Under the pieces are notes generated by a model. The model saw nothing but the letters and a program-made list of their open reading frames with translations, was not told where the DNA came from and ran no database searches. The position numbers and the translations under genes were made by a program. From contig OY997592.1 in the NCBI GenBank assembly GCA_963921825.1, positions 28,313,730 to 28,377,729 on the forward strand: 64,000 nt of DNA. Direction: 5' to 3'. Shown in pieces: positions 12,020 through 23,224 of the stretch. Numbering within the stretch: the stretch's first letter is position 1; each line of letters begins with the position of its first letter. This DNA comes from Erodium maritimum. Lineage: Eukaryota; Streptophyta; Magnoliopsida; Geraniales; Geraniaceae.

Positions 12020-13523
12020 TTCAAAAGTTTCATTTTTGAACGGTTTCGATAAACCGAGCATCAAAAAATTTCGAAACTTGGCTATTAATTAAAACCGGAA
12101 AATCACATGATGTTTGATAACATGCTTGTTTGATAACATGATGTGTGATGTGATGTTGGCATGGTGTACATAATAGCCCCGAGCTCGATTTAATTATTTA
12201 TCGCTTTTCACGGCCTGCGAGCCGTTAGAGTTAGCGTGTAATTATTCTTTCAAGGTGTGGTCGTCGAACCACTTGTTTGTAATATTTATTTATTCCCGAC
12301 CTGTGAGTCGTGTATTAAATTGTAATATTTTACTCAAGACGAAGAAACGGCGAAAAGGACATTTGGTGGCTTTTCGGGTGTTGGCATCGGCTTGGAGTCG
12401 GTGGAGCTCAAGAAGCTAGTGGGAGTTAGTTTAGGGGGCTATTATGTGCACATTTATCGCTTTATGCTTGGTTTAGTTTATGCATGATTAATTCTATGTG
12501 TTTTAGAATTGCATGCTTAACTTTATTTACCGAGCATATCACCTCACATGCAAAGATAAAATTGGAATTTTAATCCTTGTGTGTGAGCCCTTAGAATCGT
12601 CATTACATTGGATGTAGTTGACGGGTTCGAAGGAAGAATTACATTGGATGTAATTTGAGGCATCATTGCATTTGGAATGTAGTTGATGTGCTCATCGCAT
12701 CTAGGATGTGTCAAAGTTTTAAACACAACCGGACAAGTAAAAGCGGGTCATGTCCGATACCTCCCAATTGTTCAAAAGTTTCATTTTTGAACGGTTTCGA
12801 TAAACCGAGCATCAAATATTTTCGAAACTTGGCTATTAAATAAAACCGGAAAATCACATGATGTTTGATAACATGATTGTTTTATAACACGATGTGTGAT
12901 GTGATGTTGGCATGGTGTACATAATAGCCCCAAGCTCGTTTTAATTATTTATCGCTTTTCATGGCCTGCGAGCCGTTAGAGTTAGCGTGTAATTATTCTT
13001 TCGAGGTGTGGTCGTCGAACAAATTATATGTAATATTTATTTATTCCCGACCTGCGAGTCGTGTATTAAATTGTAATTTTTTACTCAAGACGAAGAAAGG
13101 GCGAAAAGGTCTTTTGGTGGCTTTTCGGGTGTTGGCATCGACTTGGAGTCGATGGATCTCAAGAAGCTAGTGAGAGCTAGTTTATGGGGCTATTATGTGC
13201 ACATTTATCTCTTTATGCTTGGTTTAGTTTATGCATGATTAATTCTATGTGTTTTAGAATTGCATGCTTTAACTTTATTTACCGAGCATATCACCTCACA
13301 TGCAAAGATAAAATTGGAATTTTAATCCTTGTTTGTGAGCCCTTAGAACCATCATTGCATTGGATGTAGTTGACGGGTTCAAAAGAAGAATTACATTGGA
13401 TGTAATTTGAGGCATCATTGCATTTGGAATGTAGTTGATGTGCTCATCGCATCTAGGATGTGCCAAGAGTTTTAAACACAACTGGACAAGTAAAAATAGG
13501 TCATGTCCGATACCTCCCAATTG
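12020..13523 (+). repeat. Tandem duplication of about 750 bp in the leader
   Basis: Unit 1 is 12020-12770 and unit 2 is 12771-13523. Both run from TTCAAAAGTTTCATTTTTGA to ACCTCCCAATTG and are highly similar. The young element has one copy (about 54234-54980). The duplication is therefore private to this element and post-dates the family leader. No coding capacity. Confidence 0.9.
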
Positions 13524-13955
13524 TCAACACCTTACTACCTCCCCGTCTTATGGGTGTCGTGCGCCATAGCGGAGCATCCATGGGAAAGCGGGGTAGTAGG
13601 TTTGGACCACATATGTGGGTGTCGTGCGCCTTAGCAGAGCACCTACATAGTGGTGGGTCATAGTTGAAAATTGGTGGACCCGACTACGTTTCTCAGCTTG
13701 GTTTGAGCTAGGGTATCAGATAGGGTAATCCGTGTACTTAAGTACATATCCTAGCCAAGAGTCACATTGGATGTGATTGGACGTGGTCTTACCTACATAC
13801 CTCGATTGAGTGGTGAGCCTTCGTTCAGCTTGATCGAGTGAACCAAGGATCTTGGTTTTAGATTCTAAAGGTTTAGAATCAATTGTTGGTGTTTAAACTT
13901 GATCTTCATAAAATTTATTCAGTTTACTGATTGAGTTTTATCTGTTTTGGATCAA

Positions 13956-14401
13956 ATGGAAAATTCAGCGAACATTAATAGTTTGTCATTAAAAACCATA
14001 CTTGACAGGGTCAAGCTAAATGGGACAAACTATTTGGACTGGTACAAATTTTTTAGGATAGTCCTCAAATCTGAACGCAAAGAGCATGCCCTTGACAAGG
14101 CTGTCTCTAAGACCATATCAGAGTTACATGAAGTGTCATTAACTGCCGAGAAGAATATATCAGGGATCTGGGATCTAAGGATATTCTTATGGTCAACAAG
14201 GGAATTAGAAGTGGCAATGGCGGGGCCTATGCGCACTTGGCGGGAAAGACGAGACACCTGGGAATGTCTGCTTCTACTACCAACAACCTGGTCATTGGAA
14301 CCGGGATTATAGGAAGTTCACGGCTGATCTGAAGAAGGGCAGTGGGACTGCGCCTTCATCAGATAGTCTGGATCATCTGAAGAAGGGCAGTAGGACTGCG
14401 C
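13956..14401 (+). pseudogene. Copia family A gag, N-terminal part and zinc knuckle
   Basis: It starts MENSANINSLSLKTILDRVK and contains LNGTNYLDWYKFFRIVL, the usual start of plant copia gag. The frame passes SGIWDLRIF and jumps to the zinc knuckle, skipping most of gag, so about 100 codons of the normal protein are absent. In the knuckle (around 14251-14295) the second and the last Cys are both Tyr codons. The insertion at 14402 lies in a 16-residue repeat downstream. The same gag deletion is present in the young copy at 55416, so it is a family trait. Confidence 0.8.
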
Positions 14402-15385
14402 TGTCACGCCCCAAATCCGGTTTTGACCGGACTCGAGACGTGAACTAAACAAAAATAATTTTAAATGAAAGTAAAGCCGAGACAAGTCTTTAATAACAAA
14501 TTAAAACCCTGAAAATCACCACGAGTCAACAGTTTGGTAAAAACAACGGTAAAAGTTCAAAAGATAATGGTACGTCTCTAGACTACTAGCCTAGGACCCT
14601 CGCAAGCTCCCAAGCATCGAGCATCCAGCTAGTACACATCCCGCTTAGGACCTGAAAAACAACAAGGTAAGGGGTGAGCTTTCGCTCAGTAGGAAAAGTA
14701 TTTAAGGTTATAAGCAAGCGCTCACCACCACGGGTAACCGTCCAATTAGGGTATACTAGTACAACACACAACTAATTTCCAACGGAACTCGTAACCACAA
14801 ACCTCAACTCAAGACCAAACCACACTCACAACATACTCAAACGACCAAGCACAAACTGCAACCACATCACTTAACAGATCACCAAGCATAATGTAAACAT
14901 TAAAAACACAAATACGTCCCTTCCCGCAGTCCCCTACTCCGCCGGCTGTCCACAGCCTGACTCTATCATATCGCACCGGAACACACAGCATCGGCCTATA
15001 TATCTTCCCGGAAAACACTCGGGGCACAATCACAATACGTCATACCAGAATCTCCATCGGCCAAGACATCTTCCCGGCAGTCCTTCGGGGTACGATAACA
15101 CAAACCGTCGACCTAGATATCCCACATCGGACTACCCCCTCGATGTAGGTATCATACCGGAACCACTACCCGGGGGACCGCGCATACGTGGGACCACACC
15201 GTCGGCCTAGGTACTACCCTGCACCGGCGTACCCCCTCGATCGTAGGTACCATACCGGAATACAACTCCTCGGAACAAACATCAAGATAATATCACACAT
15301 CGCAATGCCATAATCATACACGGCTTACCAAGCTCATCAATCGTACCACAACACGTCACTTCGGTTTATCACTCACCCGACCACA

Positions 15386-16733
15386 GTGATGCGGACGCAT
15401 CTTAGCATTAAAAATGCCACATTTAGAGGGATTTTACTGTTGATTTTATCCCATTATTGCCTCACTCTCTAATGTTTTGCTCGTTTCTAGCATTTTTCAT
15501 GTTTCACAGGGTATAGCTTGGAAAAGGAGCGAAAACACATAAAAAAGGGGAGGAAAATCGAAAGCAGTAGTCAAGGTGGTGGAACAGAGTAGGCATCACG
15601 GATCCGTGACCGAACCTGTCACGGGTAGGGTCACGGAGCCGTGACGAGGTCACATTATTTTACAAATTGTTCTGCTCCGTGACGGTGGCCGTGATGGAGG
15701 CCATCACGGAGCCGTGACGCGCGCGCAGACCTGTTTCCCAAACTCGCTTCAGACTCGAGTTTTACCCCTTTTAAACCTAAAATCAGCCTCCCAATAGATC
15801 TAACTTGTAATTTTGAGAGCTAAGAAGAGAGGAGAGTTGAGAGCAAGCTGTAGGAGATGATTTCCACTTGAAGAACATCATTGTAATCAAATATTGGGTA
15901 TTGTATTTCTCTACTTTGGTCAATTATGAAGCTTTGTTCATGTTCATCAATGGTGTTTTCTTCTTCCTTGCTCATGAGTAACTAAAACCCCATAATCTAG
16001 GGTTATGGGGGATTAGAGATTTTCTTTCCAATGTGTTGATTGTATGAATGAGGATTGTGTAGAATGATTTGATTTAGGGGTTGCATTTGATTTAAGCTTA
16101 ATGCTCTATCTCCTGGGTAGGCTTGATAGAAGGTGGGAATTGCAATCTGACACTCGTGAGAGGTGGGTTGCAATTAGGTCAGAAATCTTATACGAATTGG
16201 ATTTAAATCTAGACTAGTGATAGCTAGGTTAACATGATTGCAATAACCATAGGGTTCGAACCGAAAGTTAGAAATTATCAAAGAACGTAACGCTTTGGGT
16301 CTCCCTACATCCTGATTCATGAGAGCTGGGTGGTTAGATTCCATTAGGGTCCGAAACAACGTGAGGAGTTAGGACTAGTTTGAGAGATAATACGTTGCCA
16401 TTAAAATCAGAACAACTTCACAATGTTCATCGTCAGTTAAATGCATTGGAAACAGTCTCTATGAACCCACAACCTTATATTACTTTTTCTCTGGATTAAA
16501 CTCTTCTAAGCTTTGTGATTACTGGTTCACTGTCATTTCGCTTACTGTTTACTTTTCATGTTTTAAAACAAAACCATCATTTCATCGAAATAGCTTGACA
16601 ACAATTTTGATATAGAACATGCTTGACTCGTGCTCCCTTGGGTACGATAATCCGGAACTTAAATTCCAAAAATACTACTTGACGACCGGTACGCTTGCCG
16701 TGTCCTTTTTTGTGCTAAAAACGTAGGGCGTCA
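15386..16733 (+). repeat. 5' LTR of the Athila-type element
   Basis: It runs from TGATGCGGACGC to AGGGCGTCA, 1348 bp, just upstream of the PBS. A hairpin with arms CCCCATAA and TTATGGGG lies at 15988-16010. Around 15600-15720 there are inverted runs of the type ATCACGGATCCGTGA and TCACGGAGCCGTGA. The block GGTTAGATTCCATTAGGG (near 16330) is unchanged in the second Athila relic near 44450. Confidence 0.85.
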
Positions 16734-16739
16734 AGTTAA

Positions 16740-16754
16740 TGGCGCCGTTGCCGG
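16740..16754 (+). promoter_or_regulatory. Primer binding site, Asp-tRNA type
   Basis: TGGCGCCGTTGCCGG lies six bases after the LTR end. This sequence complements the 3' end of tRNA-Asp and is the usual primer site of Athila elements; minus-strand DNA synthesis would start here. Confidence 0.9.
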
Positions 16755-16829
16755 TGAGCAATTGAGCCAACCCTTTCTATAAAAGTTGTGTTTCGACTAT
16801 TTCACTTTTTAAATTTTTCTTTTTAATTT

Positions 16830-17679
16830 ATGCTCATAAGATCTAAATCCACTCCAAATGATTTTCTTAGTGATACAGATTTACGAGAAGCAGGACAATT
16901 GAAGATAAGAGCTTTAAAGAAGAAACTTGGTGAGGGAAGTGTCAATTCAGACACAATGGAAAAATGTCGGCACTGATGCCACTAGGCAGAATACAGGAGG
17001 TGGACAGCAGAATAACCAAGTGGTCCAAAGAAATCAACAAGAGGAACCTATAACTGTCGCGGAGCCACAAAGATATCTCTGTGACTATGGAACACCTCAT
17101 ACCAATAACCTACATCAGAGCATTCTCCACCCATCAGTGGAAGCTCACACCTTCGAGATTAAAACCTTTACCATCCAATTACTCCTACAAAATACATTTA
17201 CCGGGAATCCAAACACGAATCCCGATCCTGCTGCACATTTGACTAAATTTAATGAGATTTGTGCTACTTTCAGGTACAATGGAGTGACAGACGAAGCAAT
17301 TAAACTGCGGGTCTTCAAGTTTACTCTAAGAGATGAGACAACAGACTGGATTGCAAGCCTGCCTAACCACGCAATTACAACATGGGCCGATCTATCACAA
17401 AAGTTTCTAGCCAGATTCTACTCGCCCAGGAAGACTAAGGAGCTCAGAGCCAAGATCCAGAATTTTGCTCAATCAAATTTTGAATCACTAGCAGAAGCTT
17501 GGGCGAGATATCAAGGACCTATGAGGAAGTGTCCTCACCATGGACAAGAGGCGTGGTTGTAGCTGCAGACGTTCTACCAAGGGTTAAACAGACCAAGTCA
17601 GGCTGAGCTGAACACCGCATCTGGTGGTTCGTTCACCAAACACACTCTGTAGGGATGCCAAAAGATTCTAGAGAATATC
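16830..17679 (+). pseudogene. Athila gag, N-terminal part, with frameshift and two UAG stops
   Basis: Gag is the capsid precursor. The likely start is the ATG at 16830 (MLIRSKSTPNDF), the same start as in the related relic at 46743. A frameshift occurs near 16925, after which the frame from 16927 reads through NEICATFRYNGVTDEAIKLR, then TWADLSQKFLARFYSPRK, then CPHHG. This is the Athila capsid region. Two in-frame TAG codons (17560-17562 and 17650-17652) separate it from the long frame at 17680; the frame itself is preserved across both. The first probably derives from a CAG codon. Confidence 0.88.
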
Positions 17680-20109
17680 TTGTGCAATGATGCTTGGCAT
17701 TCTGAAAGAGCACCTGGAGGGTCTACAGTCAATTCAGTCAACTCAGCAGCAGAAATAAATCAAGTCACGGAGCAATTAAAAGAAATGAAGCTGATGATGC
17801 CAGGCATGCAGGGACAATCACCACAACCTAATCCAATGGACTATGAGGAGGCTACCTGGGTGAATCATAATGGCAACCAAGGGAGGAAGTACGACCCTTA
17901 TTCAAATACTTATAATGAGGGTTGGAAAGATCGCCCTGAGCTCAAATGGGGAGGAGATCAGAATCAAAGAAGCCATAATCCAACACCTCCCGGATTCAAT
18001 CAGAGACCTCAAAATCAAGGCAACCAGCAGAGAAATTCTCAACCTCAGCCAAATTCAGGTAACCAACAACCTTCTTCTGACCCGACTTCTTTAATTTTAA
18101 AAATGTTGCAGATACATGAGGAGAATAATAGGATACAAGAGGAGAAGAATAGGATACATGATGAGGAGAATAGGAAAATACATAAGCGGCTAGAGGAAAA
18201 AGATCAGCAGATAAGGGAGCTGCTTAGGAAACAAGCTGAAGCAGATAACAACTATAAATCAGTAAATACTCAACTAGGACAGGTTGCCACAACAGCAAAC
18301 TACAGACCTCCAGGATCCCTACCTAGTGACACCGAGAGGAATCCTAGAGAAAATGCACATGCAATTACTACAAGGAGTGGTAAGGTGGTGGAACCAGAAG
18401 AGAAGGAGAATGAGAAAGAGCTACCCCCAGAAATCTCTACAGAACAAATTCAAGATCAAGAGCAAGAAGACTTAATAGAGGTAGTAAGCAGAAAGCACTC
18501 CACAGGTAAGAAGGTAAGGGAGCCTGTGGTTGATTCAGAAACCCGGACTCCACATCTTCCGTTCCCCTCTATTGTTAAAAAGTCTAAACATGATGATCAG
18601 TATGCTAAGTTCTTGAATGTGTTTAGGAAGCTTGAGATTAATATTCCTTTTCTTGATGCAATTAAAAACATGCCTATCTATGCAAAATTCTTGAAGGATA
18701 TTATATCTAACAAAAGGAAATTGCAAGAGCATGAAATGGTGAATTTAAGTGAGGAGTGTTCTGGTATCTTGCAGAATAAACTGCCTCCTAAATTGAAAGA
18801 CCCGGGTAGCTTCACTATACCATGTGAAATGGGGTTCCTTTCATTTGCAAAAGCTTTGTGTGATTTAGGGGCTATTATAAATTTGATGCCTTTAAATATT
18901 TTTAAGCAATTAGGATTGAAAGAGGAATTAAAACCAACTTCTATGTCCCTACAGCTAGCTGATAGATCTATTAAGTACCCTAGAGGGATTGTGGAAGATG
19001 TGTTGGTAAAAGTTGACAAATTTATTTTCCCTGCTGACTTTGTTATCTTGGACATGCAGGAAGATTATGAGATTCCCCTAATCCTAGGAAGACCATTCTT
19101 GGCCACAGCCCGAGCTCTTATTGGTGTAGAGCAAGGAAAATTGACCATCCGATATGGAAAAGATGAAGTGGTTTTTAATGTTTTCAGATCCCTTAAACAT
19201 GCTATAATTGATGATACTTGTTATAGGATTGACTTGATTGATTCTGTAGTGCAGGAAAATTTTATTCCTGATGATCCTTTACTGACATGTTTAATTAATG
19301 AGGATACAACCACTTGCGATCTTCTGCAGGATAAGGAAGCAGAGATGGTCAATCTCTTGGTGGCATGCCCTCCAAGAAAGAGGGATAGACCCCACACTCG
19401 TCTCACCTTGGAGGCGAGGCAAGGGCCTATGCTAAAATCCTCTGTTGAGCAAGCCCCGGAGCTTGAATTAAAACCCCTCCCAGATAATTTAAAATACATG
19501 TTTTTAAATGAAGACAATACTTTACCTGTAATAATTTCTTCTGAATTGTCTTCTCTACAGGAGGAAAAGCTGATGAGGGTGCTCAAGGAACATAAAAAGG
19601 CCTTTGGATGGACAGTAGCTGACATTAGGGGAATTAGCCCGTCAACATGTATGCACAAGATCTTAATGGAAGATACCTACAAACCAACTGTGCAATCACA
19701 AAGGAGGCTCAACCCACTAATGCAAGAGGTAGTAAAAAAGGAAATTATAAAGCTACTCGATGCAGGTATTATCTTTCCCATTTCTGATAGTGCTTGGGTT
19801 AGTCCTATTCAATGTGTGCCTAAGAAAGGGGGGATGACAGTAGTAACAAACGATAAGAATGAACTAATTCCTACTAGAACTGTTACAGGGTGGAGAGTAT
19901 GCACAGACTATAGGAAATTAAATGATGCCACCCGAAAAGACCATTTTCCCTTGCCTTTTATTGATCAAATGTTAGAAAAATTAGCTGGTCATGAATATTA
20001 TTGCTTTCTAGATGGATATAGTGGGTATAATCAAATAGCTATAGCTCCCGAGGATCAAAAGAAAACACAATGCAATGCAATGCAGCACAACCAAAGGTTC
20101 ATGTCATAA
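17680..20109 (+). CDS. Athila gag C-terminus, protease and N-terminal RT (809-codon open frame)
   Basis: Polyprotein fragment of an Athila retrotransposon. Residues 1-60 are the end of the capsid region. About 130-200 is a Glu/Lys/Arg-rich coiled coil (EENNRIQEEKNRIHDEENRK) followed by QLGQVATTANYRPPGSLPSD, a gag tail signature. About 385-500 is the aspartic protease, whose active site reads CDLGAIINLMP, with DLGA in place of DTG as is usual in this lineage, then ILGRPFLATARA. About 640-790 is the RT fingers and start of palm (GWRVCTDYRKLNDATRKDHF, DGYSGYNQIAIAPEDQKK). The frame is then cut and ends in about ten foreign residues. It lacks the RT catalytic aspartate pair, RNase H and integrase, so it cannot support transposition. 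The true frame continues upstream to 16927 past two stops. Confidence 0.9.
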   Translation: MCNDAWHSERAPGGSTVNSVNSAAEINQVTEQLKEMKLMMPGMQGQSPQPNPMDYEEATWVNHNGNQGRKYDPYSNTYNEGWKDRPELKWGGDQNQRSHNPTPPGFNQRPQNQGNQQRNSQPQPNSGNQQPSSDPTSLILKMLQIHEENNRIQEEKNRIHDEENRKIHKRLEEKDQQIRELLRKQAEADNNYKSVNTQLGQVATTANYRPPGSLPSDTERNPRENAHAITTRSGKVVEPEEKENEKELPPEISTEQIQDQEQEDLIEVVSRKHSTGKKVREPVVDSETRTPHLPFPSIVKKSKHDDQYAKFLNVFRKLEINIPFLDAIKNMPIYAKFLKDIISNKRKLQEHEMVNLSEECSGILQNKLPPKLKDPGSFTIPCEMGFLSFAKALCDLGAIINLMPLNIFKQLGLKEELKPTSMSLQLADRSIKYPRGIVEDVLVKVDKFIFPADFVILDMQEDYEIPLILGRPFLATARALIGVEQGKLTIRYGKDEVVFNVFRSLKHAIIDDTCYRIDLIDSVVQENFIPDDPLLTCLINEDTTTCDLLQDKEAEMVNLLVACPPRKRDRPHTRLTLEARQGPMLKSSVEQAPELELKPLPDNLKYMFLNEDNTLPVIISSELSSLQEEKLMRVLKEHKKAFGWTVADIRGISPSTCMHKILMEDTYKPTVQSQRRLNPLMQEVVKKEIIKLLDAGIIFPISDSAWVSPIQCVPKKGGMTVVTNDKNELIPTRTVTGWRVCTDYRKLNDATRKDHFPLPFIDQMLEKLAGHEYYCFLDGYSGYNQIAIAPEDQKKTQCNAMQHNQRFMS

Positions 20110-21717
20110 CAAACACGACACACTCGCCCACATATAGCAACAACATGTTCACCGGATATACTAATTCTTGACTCTTAAACTCATCGACACTAGGTCACAC
20201 AACATGCATCTCAAACAATAACAAGCAATTCAATCAGCACACAACCTACGGCTCGACATGGCCATTCTACCAACACGGCAATTTCCCAAGTATTGAAAGC
20301 GGCTAAACTAGTGAATCACACCCTACATGTATAATAATAATATAACGATCGTTCCAGTTTTATTATTACCTAGCATGCATACTAGTAACTTTCCACAATT
20401 AAACCGGTATCCGCTACGTTCCCTACCTCAAGAAGAACAGACAGCTACGTCTCCTAGCTGCTGACGTCCTGCCTCGCTACCTCCGGTCTTCTCCGCGATC
20501 GAAGCCGGACTCTAAATTAACACGGAAAGTCACAATTAAAAGCGGTTCCAAAGTTAAATTAAAAGTCACGACAGTCCAATTTAACCTCAACAGTTGCCCT
20601 TTTAAACTCGAGCGGGCCAAAAGAGGGATTGTACGACGAATCGTTTCGAGCACCGAGCATAGATCCGTTGCACGTTTCCCGAGGCACAATTTCCAATGCA
20701 CGTGTTTCGAGGCACGTTTCCCGAGGTGCCCAATTCCCGCTTTTAATCCCGTCCTAAGTCCGTTTCAACAATCAGGTTTTATCGCTCGGGGTTCCAAAAT
20801 CGTTCAACAGTCCCAAAGTTCCAGAATCCGTTCAAAAGTCCAAAATTACAAACCGTTTTATTTAATCTGTTTATATTTAAATTTCAAATTCTTTTCTTTT
20901 TCTTTTAATTTCTTTATTTCTGCTTCGAACTCGCCCAGATCCAAAGGAAGGAGCTCGGGAAGAACAAAAAAAAGGATGAAGAACGTTTCAGGTCAGAATC
21001 CGACCGACCAACAGCGAAGACGTCGTCGGCCGAAGTCTCACCATAAATGGGAAGGACGACGCGGGGAAGTGGTTGCCGTCTTGGGAACGGCGGAGTACGG
21101 CAGGGATTTCGCCTCAGATCCGGACGAGACCGGCGAGGATCTCGGCGGTCTTGGCTCGGTAGAGCTCTCCGGTGGCGGGGCGGCAACGGGAGCTCGGCTA
21201 CGCGCGGTCGAAGGTGGTGGTGGTCGGAGTTGAACACAGGAGGAGAAGAGGTGAGGTGGAGGGAGAGGTCGGAGAGGTCTCGGGTCGTTGAGAAGAAGGA
21301 GAGGGAGGTCGGGTTACGACGAGTTTAGGCTGGTCGGAGGGGGTGATGGGGAAGGAGATGAAGCGAGACGAGAGGAGAGAGAGGGAACGTAGAGAGGGAG
21401 AGGGAGGTGTCGGGAGAGAGGGGCGGCCGTGAGAAGCGTGTTATGACGCTGAACCCTAAAAATTTGGTATAAATAGAACGGGCCGACGCATTTTGGGCCT
21501 CTGACGTGAAATGGGTCTCACGGCCAAAATGGAAGAGCTGGATCGGAGCAGGCCTGGCTTGGGCCGGATCCGCTGGTCGGGTCTGGTCCGCCCGTTTCAG
21601 CCCTCTTCCCTCTTTTTTTTAAACGAGCCAAAAATTAATCCAATTTTCAACCCCGACGTTACCAAGCGATTGAATTAAAAACTTAGCCTTTTTAATCAGA
21701 GCAGTCTTCACATGCGC

Positions 21718-23125
21718 CATCATCAGGAAACTTGGATGATCTAAGGAAGAGCGGTGGGACCGTGCCTTCATCCGGTACTAACTCTATAGAGCTACATCTC
21801 TCTACTTCCAAAGATTCATGGGTATTAGAGACCAGGACTGAATCTCACACATGCACTAATGTATAGTGGCTGAAAGTATGAGAGGTTTGGAAAGCACGAT
21901 GTGGACCTCAGAGTTGTGGCAATTGCTGTAGGATCCATGAGTCTTGCTTTTCCAAGTGGCCTTGTCTTAGTATTGTATAATTTATATTGCATACCTACTT
22001 TTAGTAGGAATATTATATCTGTATCCGTGTTTGACAAGGAAGGATATAATGTTAATATTGGAAATGGAGTTTTCAATGTTCTACGCAATGATATGTTTTA
22101 TGCTAGTACTAACTTCGTTGGAGGATTGTACATATTAGATATGGGTAACAATGCCTCAAGTTCTATATATTATGTTAATACCAAAAGGTCTAAACTGTCA
22201 TTTGGTCCGCATAAACAAGAAGCACCTATCAGTACTTTAGAAGTGTGGGCTTTCAGGTCCATTCGAATTCCATTCGATCGATAGATGCAAGGCTTGTTTG
22301 ATGGGAAAAATGACTAAAGCGCCCTTTATCGGTTGCGATGAAAAGGCGGGTGAATTATTGGGGTTGATACGCTCGGATGTATGTGGACCAATAGGTTCGC
22401 TGGCCAAGAGGGGTTTTAGCTACTTCATCACATTTACTAACAATTATAGTAGATATGGTTATGTCTGTTCAATAAGACATAAGTCTGAAGATTTTGATAA
22501 ATTCAAAGAGTTCAAGACTGAAGTAGAAAACCGGCTCGCGAAAAGTACTAAGACACTTCGATTGGATCGAGGTGGAAAATACTTAACCATAGAGTTTTTA
22601 GATCATCTGGTGGAGAGCGGGATCGTTTTAGAATGGACTCCTCTCGGAAAACTGCAGTTGAATGCTGTGTCCGAGCGGAGCAATCGGACTTTATAGGATA
22701 TGGTCTGATCCATGATCAGTTGGACTGTTCTCCCAATCTCTTTATGGGGTTATGCTCTAGAGACGACCGCATTCATAGGGAATCGAGCTCCGACGAAGGC
22801 TGTGGAAGGGACACCATTTTAGAAATGGCATGGGAAGATGCCCGCTTTGTCCTTCCTAAATATTTGTTGCTGCGAGGCTTATGTGAAACATTTGGTTTTA
22901 ACTAAGCTCGAACCAAGATCTGAGATATGCACCTTCGTGGGGTATCCCAAAGCAACAAGGGGATACTACTTCTACAAACCCAGTAAGAACATGGTGTTCG
23001 TCACTTGGGGTGGGGTCTTTATGGAAAAAAAAGTTTTGTTTCCAAAGACGTCATTAGGAGGACTGTGCATCTCGAAGAAATTCAGGATGGTACAGATCCG
23101 TCTAAACCAATTGACAACCCAGTAG
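21718..23125 (+). pseudogene. Outer family A element: gag tail, protease remnant and integrase
   Basis: It resumes in the 16-residue gag repeat after the insertion, then passes the protease region (around 21800-21850) and a frame from 21901 with SRNIISVSVFDKEGYN, upstream of integrase. Part of the GAG-pre-integrase domain is deleted near 22195. The integrase core at 22298-22696 keeps the first catalytic block SDVCGP and has FSYFITFTNNYSRYGYV and RLDRGGKYLTIEF. The C-terminal integrase part (22838-23125, KYLLLRGLCETFG in another frame, then VGYPKATRGYYFYKP) is frameshifted. Unlike the young copy, the first catalytic Asp is still Asp here. Confidence 0.82.
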
Positions 23126-23224
23126 AAAGGGAGCCAGAGATGGTCGTAGAGTAAGAACCAATTCCTGTTACAATTCCGGAAGGTCCAAGGCGATCTGAAA
23201 GGATCAGTCGTCCACCTCAAAGAT

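Larger units (their letters stand above)
15386..20075 (+). mobile_element. Athila-type Ty3-gypsy element, 3'-truncated inside RT
   Basis: It carries a 5' LTR (15386-16733), an Asp-tRNA type PBS (16740-16754), gag and a protease-RT frame. The sequence leaves the element shortly after the RT block DGYSGYNQIA; the YVDD-equivalent box, RNase H, integrase and 3' LTR are absent, and the host LTR resumes around 20075-20110 near a short AATGC repeat. The base composition and open frame indicate that it is younger than the surrounding elements. The right end is uncertain by about 30 bp. Confidence 0.87.
14402..21712 (-). mobile_element. Solo LTR of a long-LTR gypsy element (Tekay/Del-like), with nested Athila
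   Basis: It is bounded by TGTCACGCCCC at the left and TCTTCACA at the right, with the 5-bp duplication TGCGC (14397-14401 and 21713-21717). Read on the minus strand it runs TGTGAAGA...GGGGCGTGACA, matching the style of the complete solo LTR at 48872-51750, including the shared CTCACCCC block. Without the Athila insertion (15386 to about 20075) it is about 2.6 kb. The minus strand has a TATA-like CTATTTATACC (21467-21477) followed by CT-rich leader sequence. Frames around 20914-21328 are in this GA/CT-rich stretch and are not genes. Lineage is inferred from the LTR only. Confidence 0.82.

Noticed and set aside
20914-21328. Arg/Gly-rich frames on both strands
   Set aside because: They lie in the GA/CT-rich leader part of the minus-strand solo LTR; low complexity produces long frames by composition.
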